In this document: positions 14,414-22,478 of the stretch, in pieces
Position numbering within the stretch: position 1 is the stretch's first letter
Layout of the letters: every line of letters begins with the position of its first letter
Assembly: GCF_000423445.1 (NCBI RefSeq)
Contig: NZ_AUHZ01000005.1
Span: 212,912-276,911 of the forward strand
DNA length: 64,000 nucleotides
Reading direction: 5' to 3'
Source: Acidipropionibacterium thoenii DSM 20276
GTDB taxonomy: Bacteria > Actinomycetota > Actinomycetes > Propionibacteriales > Propionibacteriaceae
The notes under the pieces: model-generated
Told to the model about the DNA's origin: nothing
What the model saw: only the letters and a program-made list of their open reading frames with translations
Database searches by the model: none
Position numbers and translations under genes: made by a program

Positions 14414-16138
14414 ATGACAACCGGTTTCCAACCGAACGAGTTCCAATTCGGCAGCGACGGGTCCGGGGAGTTCGTCAAGGTGATGGCCCGGGGTTATCAG
14501 GTGCTGGCCAGCCCGGTCATCAACCAGGGCTCGGCATTCAGCCGCACCACCCGCGAGGAGCTCGGCCTGGAGGGGCTGCTGCCGACCGGGGTGATGAGCC
14601 TGGAGGGCCAGCTGCAAAGGGTCTACCGGCAGTACCAGGCCCAGCCCGATTCGCTGAGCAAGTACCTCTTCCTCAATGCGATGCACGACCGTAATGAGGT
14701 GCTGTACTTCGCCCTGCTGGCCGCTCACATCGAGGAGATGATGCCGATCGTCTACACCCCGACCATCGGCCAGGCGATCGAGGAGTACTCCCACTGGTAC
14801 CAGCGCCCGCGCGGCGTCTTCCTGTCGATCGACGAGCCCGAGACGGTGGAGAGATCACTGGCGGCGATGGGGCACCAGCCCGACGACCTGGACCTCATCG
14901 TCGTCACCGACTCCGAGGGCATCCTGGGGATCGGGGACCAGGGGGTGGGCGGGGTCGCCATCACGGTCGGCAAGCTGGCCGTCTACACCGCCGCTGCCGG
15001 AGTTCATCCGCACCGGGTGATGCCGGTCGTGCTCGACACCGGCACCGACAACCTCAAACTGCTCAACGACGAGGCCTACCTGGGAGCTCGCCATGCCCGG
15101 GTGCGTGGCGAGCGTTATGACGACTTCATCGAGGAGTTCGTCACCACTGCGCACAAGCTCTACCCCAAGGCGATGATTCACTGGGAGGATTTCGGCGCCG
15201 CCAACGCCACCCGAATCCTGGCCAAGTACCGCAACGACTACTGCACCTTCAATGACGACATCCAGGGCACCGCAGCGGTCGTGGTGGCTGCTCTGATGGC
15301 CGCCATCAAGGCCTCCGGGACGCCATTGCCCGAGCATCGGATCGTCGTCCACGGGGCCGGTACGGCCGGCATCGGGATCGCATCCCTGCTGCGCCGGGTG
15401 ATGGTCGAGGAGGGGATGGACGCCGACGAGGCCCGCAGCCACTTCTGGGGGCTGGGTTCGCGCGGGCTGCTGCGCGAGGGTCTGAAGCTGCGCGACTTCC
15501 AGCAGCCCTGGGCCCGTGCGAGCTCCGAGCTCAAGGGCTGGAAGCTCGACATCAAGGGCCACTACGAGCTGGCCGATGTCATCCGCAACGTCAAGCCGAC
15601 CATCCTGATCGGCTCCTCGGCCCAGGCCGGCAGCTTCACCGAGCCGCTGGTGCGCGAGATGGCCGGCTACTGCGACCGGCCGATCATCATGCCGCTGTCC
15701 AACCCGACCAGGAAGGCGGAGGCCATCCCCTCCGACCTGATCTCCTGGACCAAGGGCAGGGCGCTGATCGCCACCGGGTCGCCCTTCGACCCGGTCTCCT
15801 TCGACGGCACCAGGTACCGGATCGCCCAGGCCAACAATGCGCTGGTCTTCCCCGGCATCGGGCTGGGGGCGATCGCCTGCCGGGCCTCCCGGATCTCGGA
15901 GGGGATGATCGCCGCGGCGGCCACCGCACTGGCCTCCACCGTCAATGCGCACGCCAAGGGGGCGGCCCTGCTGCCCAGCATGTCCAGCCTGAGGGCGATC
16001 TCGGCCAAGGTGGCCCTGGCGGTGGTGGCGGCCGCCCAGAACCAGGGTCTGGCCACCGTCGATCTCGGCTCCAACCCGGTCCAGGCGATCTATGACGCGA
16101 TGTGGCAGCCGCGGTATCCGCGGGTGATCGCGGCCTGA
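14414..16138 (+). CDS. NAD-type malic enzyme (possibly malolactic enzyme)
   Basis: A 574-residue enzyme of the large malic enzyme family, which decarboxylates L-malate to pyruvate. The N-terminal domain has the GLLPTGVMSLEGQ motif and the catalytic tyrosine Y114 (PIVYTPTIGQA). Catalytic K187 lies in ITVGKLAVY, and the metal ligands E258 and D259 (HWEDFGAANA) and D282 (FNDDIQGTA) are conserved. The NAD-binding fold begins at VVHGAGTAGIG, near residue 313. The family signature FNDDIQGTAAV is complete. The closely related malolactic enzyme makes lactate instead and cannot be told apart with certainty by motifs alone. The start at 14414 follows GGAGATGAGAG; an in-frame ATG at 14360 is less likely. 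Confidence 0.88.
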   Translation: MTTGFQPNEFQFGSDGSGEFVKVMARGYQVLASPVINQGSAFSRTTREELGLEGLLPTGVMSLEGQLQRVYRQYQAQPDSLSKYLFLNAMHDRNEVLYFALLAAHIEEMMPIVYTPTIGQAIEEYSHWYQRPRGVFLSIDEPETVERSLAAMGHQPDDLDLIVVTDSEGILGIGDQGVGGVAITVGKLAVYTAAAGVHPHRVMPVVLDTGTDNLKLLNDEAYLGARHARVRGERYDDFIEEFVTTAHKLYPKAMIHWEDFGAANATRILAKYRNDYCTFNDDIQGTAAVVVAALMAAIKASGTPLPEHRIVVHGAGTAGIGIASLLRRVMVEEGMDADEARSHFWGLGSRGLLREGLKLRDFQQPWARASSELKGWKLDIKGHYELADVIRNVKPTILIGSSAQAGSFTEPLVREMAGYCDRPIIMPLSNPTRKAEAIPSDLISWTKGRALIATGSPFDPVSFDGTRYRIAQANNALVFPGIGLGAIACRASRISEGMIAAAATALASTVNAHAKGAALLPSMSSLRAISAKVALAVVAAAQNQGLATVDLGSNPVQAIYDAMWQPRYPRVIAA

Positions 16139-16155
16139 GGGGTCCCCGACCCCGC

Positions 16156-16177
16156 CCGGTGGTCGCTCGGCCACCGG
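16156..16177. terminator. Possible terminator between convergent genes
   Basis: CCGGTGG (16156-16162) pairs with CCACCGG (16171-16177) around an 8-base loop, in the gap between malic enzyme and the CNNM gene. No T-tract follows. Confidence 0.4.
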
Positions 16178-16235
16178 CAGCCTGCTGCCAGGCACCGTCC
16201 CGGCACCCGACGGGGGATCGGTGACCGGCCCGAGG

Positions 16236-17297
16236 TCAGAACCTGCGTTGCAGGGAGTCCTGGACCTCGCCGACCAGTTCCTCGAGGATGTCCTCCAGGA
16301 ACAGCACGCCGATCACCTGTTCGGTGGTTCCCGAGTGGTCGCCCTGATCGGTGTCCACCACCTCTGCGCAGTGGATGCCGGTGCGCTGCATCTGGCGCAT
16401 GGCGTCCTCCAGCTCGTCGCCGACCGGTACCCGGTCCATCTCCCGGACCCTGTCGCGTCCGATCGGCTGGTCGTGCTCGACCCCTGTGGCGTAGAGCACA
16501 TCCTTGACATGCAGGTAGCCGATGATGACGCCGGCCTCGGTGACCGGGAACCGCGAGAATCCGGTGACCGAGACCTCATGCTCCAACTGCGCCGGGGTCT
16601 GGCCCACCGAGAAGGTCACGAGCTTGTCCAGGCCGACCATGACGTCCCGGACGGTGTGATCGGTGAACTCCAGGGAGCCGCTCAGCAGACCGAGCTCGTC
16701 GTGGATCTTGCCTTCCTGCTCGGAGCGCTCGACGATCGAGGCCACCTCCTGGGCGGTGAAGGTGGCGGCGATCTCGCTGCGCGGCTCCAGGCCGGCCAGC
16801 CGCACGAACCAGTCGGCGACATGGTCCATCAGGTAGATCACCGGGGCTGCGGCCCGCCCGATCACCACCAACGGCGGGGCCAGGATCAGCAGTGCCTGCG
16901 GGGGCATCGCCAGGGAGATGTTCTTGGGCACCATCTCCCCGAAGACGACGTGGAGGAAGACCACCAGCATCAGGGCCACCACGAGGGCGACGATGTGGGC
17001 GCTCTGCGAGGGCAGTCCCAGAGCGTGCAGCGGGTCGGCCAGCAGATGGGCGATCGCTGGCTCGGCGACTGCACCGAGGGTGGTGGAGGCCACCGTCACC
17101 CCCAACTGGCAGATCGACAGCATGTGGGAGACGTTCTCCAGGGCGTACATCGCCTTGGCCGAACCGCGTCTGCCCTCCTCCAGCAGCGGCTCGATCTGGG
17201 AGCGCCGGGAGGAGGTGGTGGCGAACTCGCCGGCCACGAAGAAGGCGTTGACGCCGAGTAGGGCGATGGTGATGAGGATGCCGGCCAGCGGACTCAT
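16236..17297 (-). CDS. CNNM/CBS-domain transporter, short form
   Basis: A 353-residue membrane protein of the CNNM (DUF21) family, whose members move or sense Mg2+ or Co2+. Three or four helices of the CNNM transmembrane domain (about residues 1-145, with VNAFFVAGEFA and SICQLGVTVAST) are followed by a tandem CBS pair (about 200-330), which usually binds adenine nucleotides. The C-terminal CorC_HlyC domain found in its neighbour is missing here; the protein ends soon after DILEELVGEV. Its ATG overlaps the stop of the upstream CNNM gene by four bases (ATGA). The two proteins probably form a heteromer. Confidence 0.87.
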   Translation of the reverse strand: MSPLAGILITIALLGVNAFFVAGEFATTSSRRSQIEPLLEEGRRGSAKAMYALENVSHMLSICQLGVTVASTTLGAVAEPAIAHLLADPLHALGLPSQSAHIVALVVALMLVVFLHVVFGEMVPKNISLAMPPQALLILAPPLVVIGRAAAPVIYLMDHVADWFVRLAGLEPRSEIAATFTAQEVASIVERSEQEGKIHDELGLLSGSLEFTDHTVRDVMVGLDKLVTFSVGQTPAQLEHEVSVTGFSRFPVTEAGVIIGYLHVKDVLYATGVEHDQPIGRDRVREMDRVPVGDELEDAMRQMQRTGIHCAEVVDTDQGDHSGTTEQVIGVLFLEDILEELVGEVQDSLQRRF

Positions 17298-18655
17298 GAG
17301 TCCTCCCGGGCGCCGTTGGCGGACCGGTGGGCGGTGCCGGAGGGCTCCTCGGGTGCCGGCCGGACCAGGACCTGGGAGACCCGGCGTCCCACCATCCGGG
17401 TGACGACGATCTGGATGTCGTCGTCAGTCCAGACCTCGTCGCCGATCACCGGGATCCTGCCCAGCACCGACATCACCAGCCCGCCGAGGGTCTCATAGCG
17501 GCCGTCCTCGGGGACCTTGACGCCGGTGCGGTCGGCCAGCTCGTCGGGGCGCAGCCGACCGGGTACCAGGATGGCGCCGTCGGGTTGGTAGCGGATCCCG
17601 GCGCGGCGCTGGTCGTGCTCATCGGCGACATCGCCCACGATCTCCTCGACGGCGTCCTCCAGCGTGACGACGCCGGAGACCCCGCCGTACTCGTTGACGA
17701 CCACCGCCATCTGGAGGCCCTCGTCGCGCAGCTGCACCAGCAGCTGGGGCAGCTCGAGGGTCTCGGGGACCCGGGGGGCCGGGTCGAGCAGGGAGGAGGA
17801 GATCACCGGCACCTCGGCGCGTCTCTTCCAGGGGACGCCGACCGCCCGCCGGACGCTGGCCAGACCGAGGATCTCGTCGGTGCCGGCACCCAGCACCGGG
17901 AACCGGGAGTGGCCGGTCTCGGCGGCCAGCGAGATGACGTCGGCGGCGGTGGCCTGCTCGGGAAGGGTCCGGACCAGGCCGCGGTCGGTCATCACGTCGA
18001 CGGCGGTGAGTTCCTCGATGTGGATGGATCGGGTGAACAGCGTCGCCGCCGAGGCATCGAGGGTGCCCTCATCGGCGCTGTGGCGGACCATCGCCGCCAG
18101 CTCGGAGGCCGAGCGGGCCGAGGAGATCTCCTCCTGGGGCTCGATACCCATCCGGTGCAGCACCCAGTTCGCGGTGCCGTTGAGCACTGCGATGAGGGGT
18201 CTGAAGAGGGCGGTGAAGGCCATCTGGACCGGTGCCACCTGGCCGCCGGTGCGCAGCGGATGGGCCATCGCGATGTTCTTGGGGACCAGTTCTCCGAACA
18301 GCATCGAGAACAGGTTGATGAGGACCGCGGCGACGATGACGCCGATCGAGGTGGCCAGCGCGGTGGCCAGGCCGGCATGCCCCAGGGCATCGGTGAGCAG
18401 CCTGGCGGCGGCCTGCTGGGCGGTGTAGCCCAACAGGATGGTGGTCAGGGTGATGCCGACCTGGGCGCCCGACAGCTGGGTGGACAGCGACTTCATCGCC
18501 GTGAGCACACGGGCTGCCGACCTGTCGCCGCGCTCGGCGTGGTTCTCCACAGCGGCCTGGTCGAGGGCGACCAGCGAGAACTCGGAGGAGACGAAGATTG
18601 CGGTCAGACCGGTCAGTGCGACACCGATCATCAGCAACGCGATCTCAAGCCACAT
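17294..18655 (-). CDS. CNNM/CBS-domain transporter with CorC_HlyC domain
   Basis: A 453-residue protein of the same family as its downstream partner but with the full domain set: CNNM membrane region (about 1-195, including AIFVSSEFSLVALD and SGAQVGITLTTILLG), tandem CBS domains (about 215-340) and a C-terminal CorC_HlyC domain (about 355-445). The start is placed at the ATG at 18655 because the hydrophobic domain begins there and AGGGG lies eight bases upstream; the open frame upstream to 18778 lacks family similarity. It is translationally coupled to the next gene by an ATGA overlap. The two probably act in Mg2+/divalent cation homeostasis. Confidence 0.87.
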   Translation of the reverse strand: MWLEIALLMIGVALTGLTAIFVSSEFSLVALDQAAVENHAERGDRSAARVLTAMKSLSTQLSGAQVGITLTTILLGYTAQQAAARLLTDALGHAGLATALATSIGVIVAAVLINLFSMLFGELVPKNIAMAHPLRTGGQVAPVQMAFTALFRPLIAVLNGTANWVLHRMGIEPQEEISSARSASELAAMVRHSADEGTLDASAATLFTRSIHIEELTAVDVMTDRGLVRTLPEQATAADVISLAAETGHSRFPVLGAGTDEILGLASVRRAVGVPWKRRAEVPVISSSLLDPAPRVPETLELPQLLVQLRDEGLQMAVVVNEYGGVSGVVTLEDAVEEIVGDVADEHDQRRAGIRYQPDGAILVPGRLRPDELADRTGVKVPEDGRYETLGGLVMSVLGRIPVIGDEVWTDDDIQIVVTRMVGRRVSQVLVRPAPEEPSGTAHRSANGAREDS

Positions 18656-18751
18656 GCCGGACCCCTGAGTGCCGGGAGTGTGCTGGATCCAGCCGTGCCG
18701 GTCGCGGCCCCGGCGAGCTGGTTGCGGCGGGCGAGTGGGTGGGAGGAGGTT

Positions 18752-18768
18752 CAGCCGACTGTCGGCTG
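18752..18768. promoter_or_regulatory. 17-bp perfect palindrome upstream of the CNNM operon
   Basis: CAGCCGAC-T-GTCGGCTG has 8-base perfect arms. It lies about 100 bases upstream of the CNNM start, in the divergent gap shared with a small plus-strand gene, and looks like a dimeric repressor site. The rest of this 269-base gap holds nothing else recognised. Confidence 0.5.
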
Positions 18769-18924
18769 CAACTGTCACTGTCCATGATGAAGGTCAGTGT
18801 ATGGGCAGGTTGTGACAGCCGAGGTGTGCGTGGGCCGACCGGTGCTGGGCGGCGGGCACCGTCGACGGGTGTTGCGCTGTGCGTGAGGATTGAGTGAGCA
18901 GTGGCCGGGAGGAAGGTGAGCAGC

Positions 18925-19230
18925 ATGGCGGAGGGGGACGGCGTGGTCGATGTGCTGGCGGTCGCGGTGGCCCGGGTCAGGGGGGCCATCGACGCCGTGG
19001 ACGCCGGATCGGCCCGGGACGCCGACCGCTTCGTGCGCGACCGCTATCGCAGTTCCCGGACCTCTCCGGGCGGCACCGTGATCCGGATGGAGGTGGCCAG
19101 TGGCATCACCACCAGCGTGCTGGTCAATGAGTCCCAGATGGACATGGTCATCGAGGTCCGCGGGCGCCGTGCCGACCTCCGGGTTCCCGATGGGATGTTC
19201 GCCCAGGCGCTGGCCCGGTTCGCGGTATGA
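18925..19230 (+). CDS. Hypothetical protein, about 100 residues
   Basis: A 101-residue acidic-to-neutral soluble protein beginning MAEGDGVVDV. An N-terminal helix (VLAVAVARVRGAIDAVDAG) is followed by a segment predicted to be beta-rich (GGTVIRMEVASGITTSVLVN, then MDMVIEVRGRRADL) and a short C-terminal helix. No cysteine, membrane segment or known motif was found. GGAGGAAGG lies upstream of the ATG at 18925; a GTG at 18901 would add eight residues. It is followed 48 bases later by another small gene, with which it may form an operon. Function unknown. Confidence 0.6.
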   Translation: MAEGDGVVDVLAVAVARVRGAIDAVDAGSARDADRFVRDRYRSSRTSPGGTVIRMEVASGITTSVLVNESQMDMVIEVRGRRADLRVPDGMFAQALARFAV

Positions 19231-19278
19231 GGCCGGCGACCCGGAGGCTCCGGCCGATCGGCCGCTACGGTGAGAGAC

Positions 19279-19605
19279 ATGACGGATCACTACGAGGTCG
19301 ACCGGGCGGTGGTGGGCGAGGCGCTGGCCGCTGAACTGCCCCTGGTGCTGCGAGCTCTTCAGCTGTGGCTGGTGCAACTGCAGAAAACCATCGACAAGCT
19401 GTCCGACGGGCACCAGCTCTCCGGCAAGGAGAGCGGCTACCTGAGGATGCACGAGCAGGAACGGACCCGCCTGCTGGATCTGGTGGCCACGATCACCGCC
19501 TCGGTGGTCGGCAAGGACCGCAAGGACCTGAGCCGCGACGACGTCGCCGAGGCCCGCCGGTTCATCTCGGCGAGCTGGCCGGCTCCGGCCGCCGGGTCCG
19601 ACTGA
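19279..19605 (+). CDS. Hypothetical helical protein, about 108 residues
   Basis: A 108-residue protein predicted to be almost all alpha-helical, with charged amphipathic stretches (LVLRALQLWLVQLQKTIDKL; GKESGYLRMHEQERTRLLDLVATI). No signal peptide, cysteine or nucleotide-binding motif is visible. The ATG at 19279 is preceded by GGTGAGA; the frame extends three codons further. It follows another small unknown gene on the same strand and ends at a strong hairpin shared with the convergent acylphosphatase gene. No family was recognised. Confidence 0.55.
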   Translation: MTDHYEVDRAVVGEALAAELPLVLRALQLWLVQLQKTIDKLSDGHQLSGKESGYLRMHEQERTRLLDLVATITASVVGKDRKDLSRDDVAEARRFISASWPAPAAGSD

Positions 19606-19625
19606 CGGTCGGCCCGCCGACCGTC
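19604..19625. terminator. Bidirectional hairpin terminator
   Basis: GACGGTCGG (19604-19612) and CCGACCGTC (19617-19625) form a perfect 9-bp GC-rich stem with a 4-base loop, exactly between the convergent small gene and acyP. Confidence 0.65.
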
Positions 19626-19631
19626 CTCGTC

Positions 19632-19907
19632 TCAGCCGATCACCTGGAAGCCGGTGACCCCGGTGGCCTTTCCCGGGATGGTCTCGACACCATCGACCCG
19701 CGCCATCCGCGGGCCCTGCTTCAACCGGTCGACGACAGCCTGGACAGCCTGGTCGGGGCCTTCCAGCTCGGCCTTGACGGTGCCATCGGCGCAGTTGCGG
19801 ACGGTGCCGGAGACGGCCAGCGCCTCGGCGGTCTCCTGGACGAAGTAGCGGAAACCGACCCCTTGGACCTTTCCGCGGACGATGACATGGACGTGAACGG
19901 TGCTCAT
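19632..19907 (-). CDS. acyP: Acylphosphatase
   Basis: A 91-residue enzyme that hydrolyses acyl phosphates such as acetyl phosphate or 1,3-bisphosphoglycerate. The signature is clear: GKVQGVGFRYFVQ near residues 12-24, in which R20 binds the phosphate, and the second signature GTVRNCADGTVKAELEG, in which the asparagine N38 acts in catalysis. Length and the ferredoxin-like beta-alpha-beta pattern fit the family exactly. In a fermenter that makes acetate and propionate it may limit acetyl phosphate, but that role is inferred. It lies head-on to a small unknown gene across a shared hairpin. Confidence 0.93.
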   Translation of the reverse strand: MSTVHVHVIVRGKVQGVGFRYFVQETAEALAVSGTVRNCADGTVKAELEGPDQAVQAVVDRLKQGPRMARVDGVETIPGKATGVTGFQVIG

Positions 19908-20081
19908 TCCTCCATCGTGCCCCCTCGAGCCCGGGTTGCGGTCCCGATGAGGTGAACCGGCCGCTGGCAGCGGTGCCGGTCGCGGTCTGCCGAGCCCCGG
20001 ACGGGCCCATCCGTCGGTGAGATGCTCACCTCCGGGTGGGCCCGCCCGGGTCGCGTCGAGTTCAGCCGAGTTCGGCCCGCC

Positions 20082-22244
20082 TCACTCGGGAAGGATCCCC
20101 AGATGCGAGTACCGGGCCGGCGGGTCGGCCAGGGCATCCAGGTCGATGACGGCCCGGGCGTCCAGGGCGATCGCACCGGAGGGCGAGACCGTCAGCGGGT
20201 TCATCTCGGTCTCGGTGATCTCCGGGTGCTCGGCCACCAGGGTCGAGAACCGGGTGATGACCTTCACCAGGGCGTCGACGTCGGCACCCTCGGCGCCTCG
20301 GTAGCCCTTGATGAGCGGCCAGATCCGCAGCGACTCCACCATCTCGCGGGCCAGTGCGGCGTCCACCGGGGCCAGCTGCAGGGCGGAGTCCTTGAGGATC
20401 TCGGCCGAGGTGCCGCCGGCAGCGACCATGATGGTCTGGCCGAAGGAGGGGTCGCGGGTCGATCCGAGGATCAGTTCGGCATTGCCGGCGCCGACCATCT
20501 GCTCGATGACGACGCCGTCGATGCGGGCCTGCGGCTTGGCGGCCCTGGCATTGGCGACGATCCGCTCGAAGGCGGCCCTCACCTGCTCGGCATTCTTCGG
20601 GCCGACCACCACGCCGCCGACGTCGGTCTTGTGGGTGATGTCGGGGGAGGCGATCTTGGCGACCACCGGGTAGCCCATCTCGTCGGCCAGCGCGGCGGCC
20701 TGGTCGGCGGAGGTGGCCAGCCTCGGCAGCGCCACCGGGATGCCGTAGGCGTCGAACAGTTCCTTGGACTCGGTCTCGGGCAGCAGGCCGGTCTCGGGCA
20801 CCGAGGCGATCAGCGCGGCGGCGCGCTCCCGGTCCGGGGTGAGGTCGTCGGTCTGCGCGGCGACCGGAGCAGCAGCCTGGTCGGCGTGGCGCTGCGAGAC
20901 GGTGCCATTGACGAAGGCGTCGACCGCGTTCTCGGGGAACTCGAAGGTGGGGATCCCGGCTGAGGTGAGCTTCCTGATGGCCTTCTCGTTCTCGGCGCCA
21001 CCGCCCATCCACACCGCCAGCACCGGCTTGTCGGTGGTGTGGGCGGCGGCGATGACGGCGTCGGCGGAGCCGATGATATTGGTCATCGCCTGGGGGGTGA
21101 GGATCACCAGCACCGCGTCGGCGTCCTCCTCGGTGACCGCGGCATTGATGGCCGCCTCGTACCGGGCGGCGGGGGCGTCGCCCAGCACGTCGATCGGGTT
21201 GGCATGCGACCACGCGGTCGGCAGCACCTCATTGAGGGCATCGAGGGTCGCCGGGGAGATCTCGGCCAGTCTCCCGCCGCGCTCCGACAGCGCATCGACC
21301 GACATCACGCCGGGGCCCCCGGCATTGGTGACCACGGCCAGCGTCGGCTGGTGGGCGATCCGGTCGGCGGAGAGCAGCTCGATGGTGTGGTAGAGGTCGG
21401 AGATCCTCAGCACCCGGGTGGCGCCGACCCGCTGGAAGGCGGCGTTGTAGACCTCATCGGCGCCGGCCATCGCACCGGTGTGGGAGACGGCGGCCTTGGC
21501 GGATGCCGCGAACCGGCCGGCCTTGTAGATCACCAGCGGCTTCCTGGCGGTGAACCGCTTGGCGGCGGCGGTGAAGGCCTGGGCGTCGGAGATCGACTCG
21601 GCGTAGACCACCGCGGAGTGGGTGTCCTTGTCATCGGCCAGGTAGTCGAGCACGGCGGCCAGCTCGACATCGGCGGCATTGCCCAGGGTGACCAGCTTGG
21701 AGAAGCCGATCCCCTTGCCGATGGCCCACTCGATGATCGCCGCGGTGAGCGCACCGGACTGGGAGACCAGGGCGATATTGCCCGGCACCGGCATGTGGGC
21801 GGCGAAGGTGGCGTTGAGCCGGCGCCCGGGGACCTGAAGACCCAGGCAGTTCGGCCCGAGCAGCCGCATGCCGTTCGCGCGGCAGATGGCGACGACCTGG
21901 TCCTCCATCGCACGGCCCTCGGGTCCGACCTCGCGGAACCCGGCCGCCATGCAGATGATTCCCTTGACGCCGGCCTCGGCGCACTGCTTGACGACGTCGA
22001 GGACGCCGACCGCCGGGACGCACAGAACGGCCAGATCGGGGGCCTCCGGGGTCTGACCGACGCTCGGGAAGGCGGGCACCCCGCCGATCGACTCGTGCTT
22101 GGGGTTGATCGGGTAGACGACCCCGTCGAAGTTCCCGTTCAGCAGGTTGCGGACCACCATGTGTCCGAGGTTGGTGGGCTTGGTGCCCGCTCCCACGACC
22201 GCCACGCGGTGCGGAGTGAACAGACAATCCAGTTCGCCACTCAT
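20082..22244 (-). CDS. ADP-forming acyl-CoA synthetase-like protein (CoA-binding + ATP-grasp)
   Basis: A 720-residue fusion of the alpha and beta parts of an NDP-forming acetyl/acyl-CoA synthetase, an enzyme that makes ATP while releasing acetate or another acid from its CoA ester. The CoA-binding Rossmann domain (about 10-140) carries VAVVGAGTKPTNLG; the ligase domain (about 150-300) carries the phosphohistidine H255 in AAVSHTGAMAG. The last 230 residues form an ATP-grasp domain (EMGYPVVAKIASPDITHKTDVGG). No acetyltransferase (Pat) domain is attached. GGAGGT seven bases upstream fixes the ATG at 22244. A FadR-type operator sequence lies about 100 bases upstream. The acid substrate is uncertain. 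Confidence 0.87.
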   Translation of the reverse strand: MSGELDCLFTPHRVAVVGAGTKPTNLGHMVVRNLLNGNFDGVVYPINPKHESIGGVPAFPSVGQTPEAPDLAVLCVPAVGVLDVVKQCAEAGVKGIICMAAGFREVGPEGRAMEDQVVAICRANGMRLLGPNCLGLQVPGRRLNATFAAHMPVPGNIALVSQSGALTAAIIEWAIGKGIGFSKLVTLGNAADVELAAVLDYLADDKDTHSAVVYAESISDAQAFTAAAKRFTARKPLVIYKAGRFAASAKAAVSHTGAMAGADEVYNAAFQRVGATRVLRISDLYHTIELLSADRIAHQPTLAVVTNAGGPGVMSVDALSERGGRLAEISPATLDALNEVLPTAWSHANPIDVLGDAPAARYEAAINAAVTEEDADAVLVILTPQAMTNIIGSADAVIAAAHTTDKPVLAVWMGGGAENEKAIRKLTSAGIPTFEFPENAVDAFVNGTVSQRHADQAAAPVAAQTDDLTPDRERAAALIASVPETGLLPETESKELFDAYGIPVALPRLATSADQAAALADEMGYPVVAKIASPDITHKTDVGGVVVGPKNAEQVRAAFERIVANARAAKPQARIDGVVIEQMVGAGNAELILGSTRDPSFGQTIMVAAGGTSAEILKDSALQLAPVDAALAREMVESLRIWPLIKGYRGAEGADVDALVKVITRFSTLVAEHPEITETEMNPLTVSPSGAIALDARAVIDLDALADPPARYSHLGILPE

Positions 22245-22344
22245 TGCTAAGACCTCCATGTCAAAGTGTTGCCAGCGGGCTCGCAGGACCGCGTCGCCAG
22301 CACACTAACATCGGGTTTTCCGGGCCGATTTCCGGGGTCCCGTT

Positions 22345-22357
22345 TTGGTCGGACCAA
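22345..22357. promoter_or_regulatory. GntR/FadR-type operator candidate
   Basis: TTGGTC-G-GACCAA is a perfect 13-bp palindrome that fits the TNGTNNNACNA core bound by FadR-subfamily GntR regulators. It lies between the divergent acyl-CoA synthetase and phosphoglucomutase genes, upstream of a TAGTGT box (minus strand, near 22303) that probably serves the synthetase. Confidence 0.5.
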
Positions 22358-22465
22358 TGACCATGGGCCGGCCGTTCGGATCGATTCGTGATCGATCGCT
22401 CAGCTGGGTTGCACGAGTCGATCAACCTCGGCGATCAGCCGTACCTCAACCTGCGCGGCTGCGAC

Positions 22466-22471
22466 TAGCGT
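22466..22471 (+). promoter_or_regulatory. -10 box, leaderless phosphoglucomutase transcript
   Basis: TAGCGT ends seven bases before the ATG at 22479. No Shine-Dalgarno sequence is present, so the mRNA probably starts at or next to the start codon. Confidence 0.5.
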
Positions 22472-22478
22472 CGTTGAC

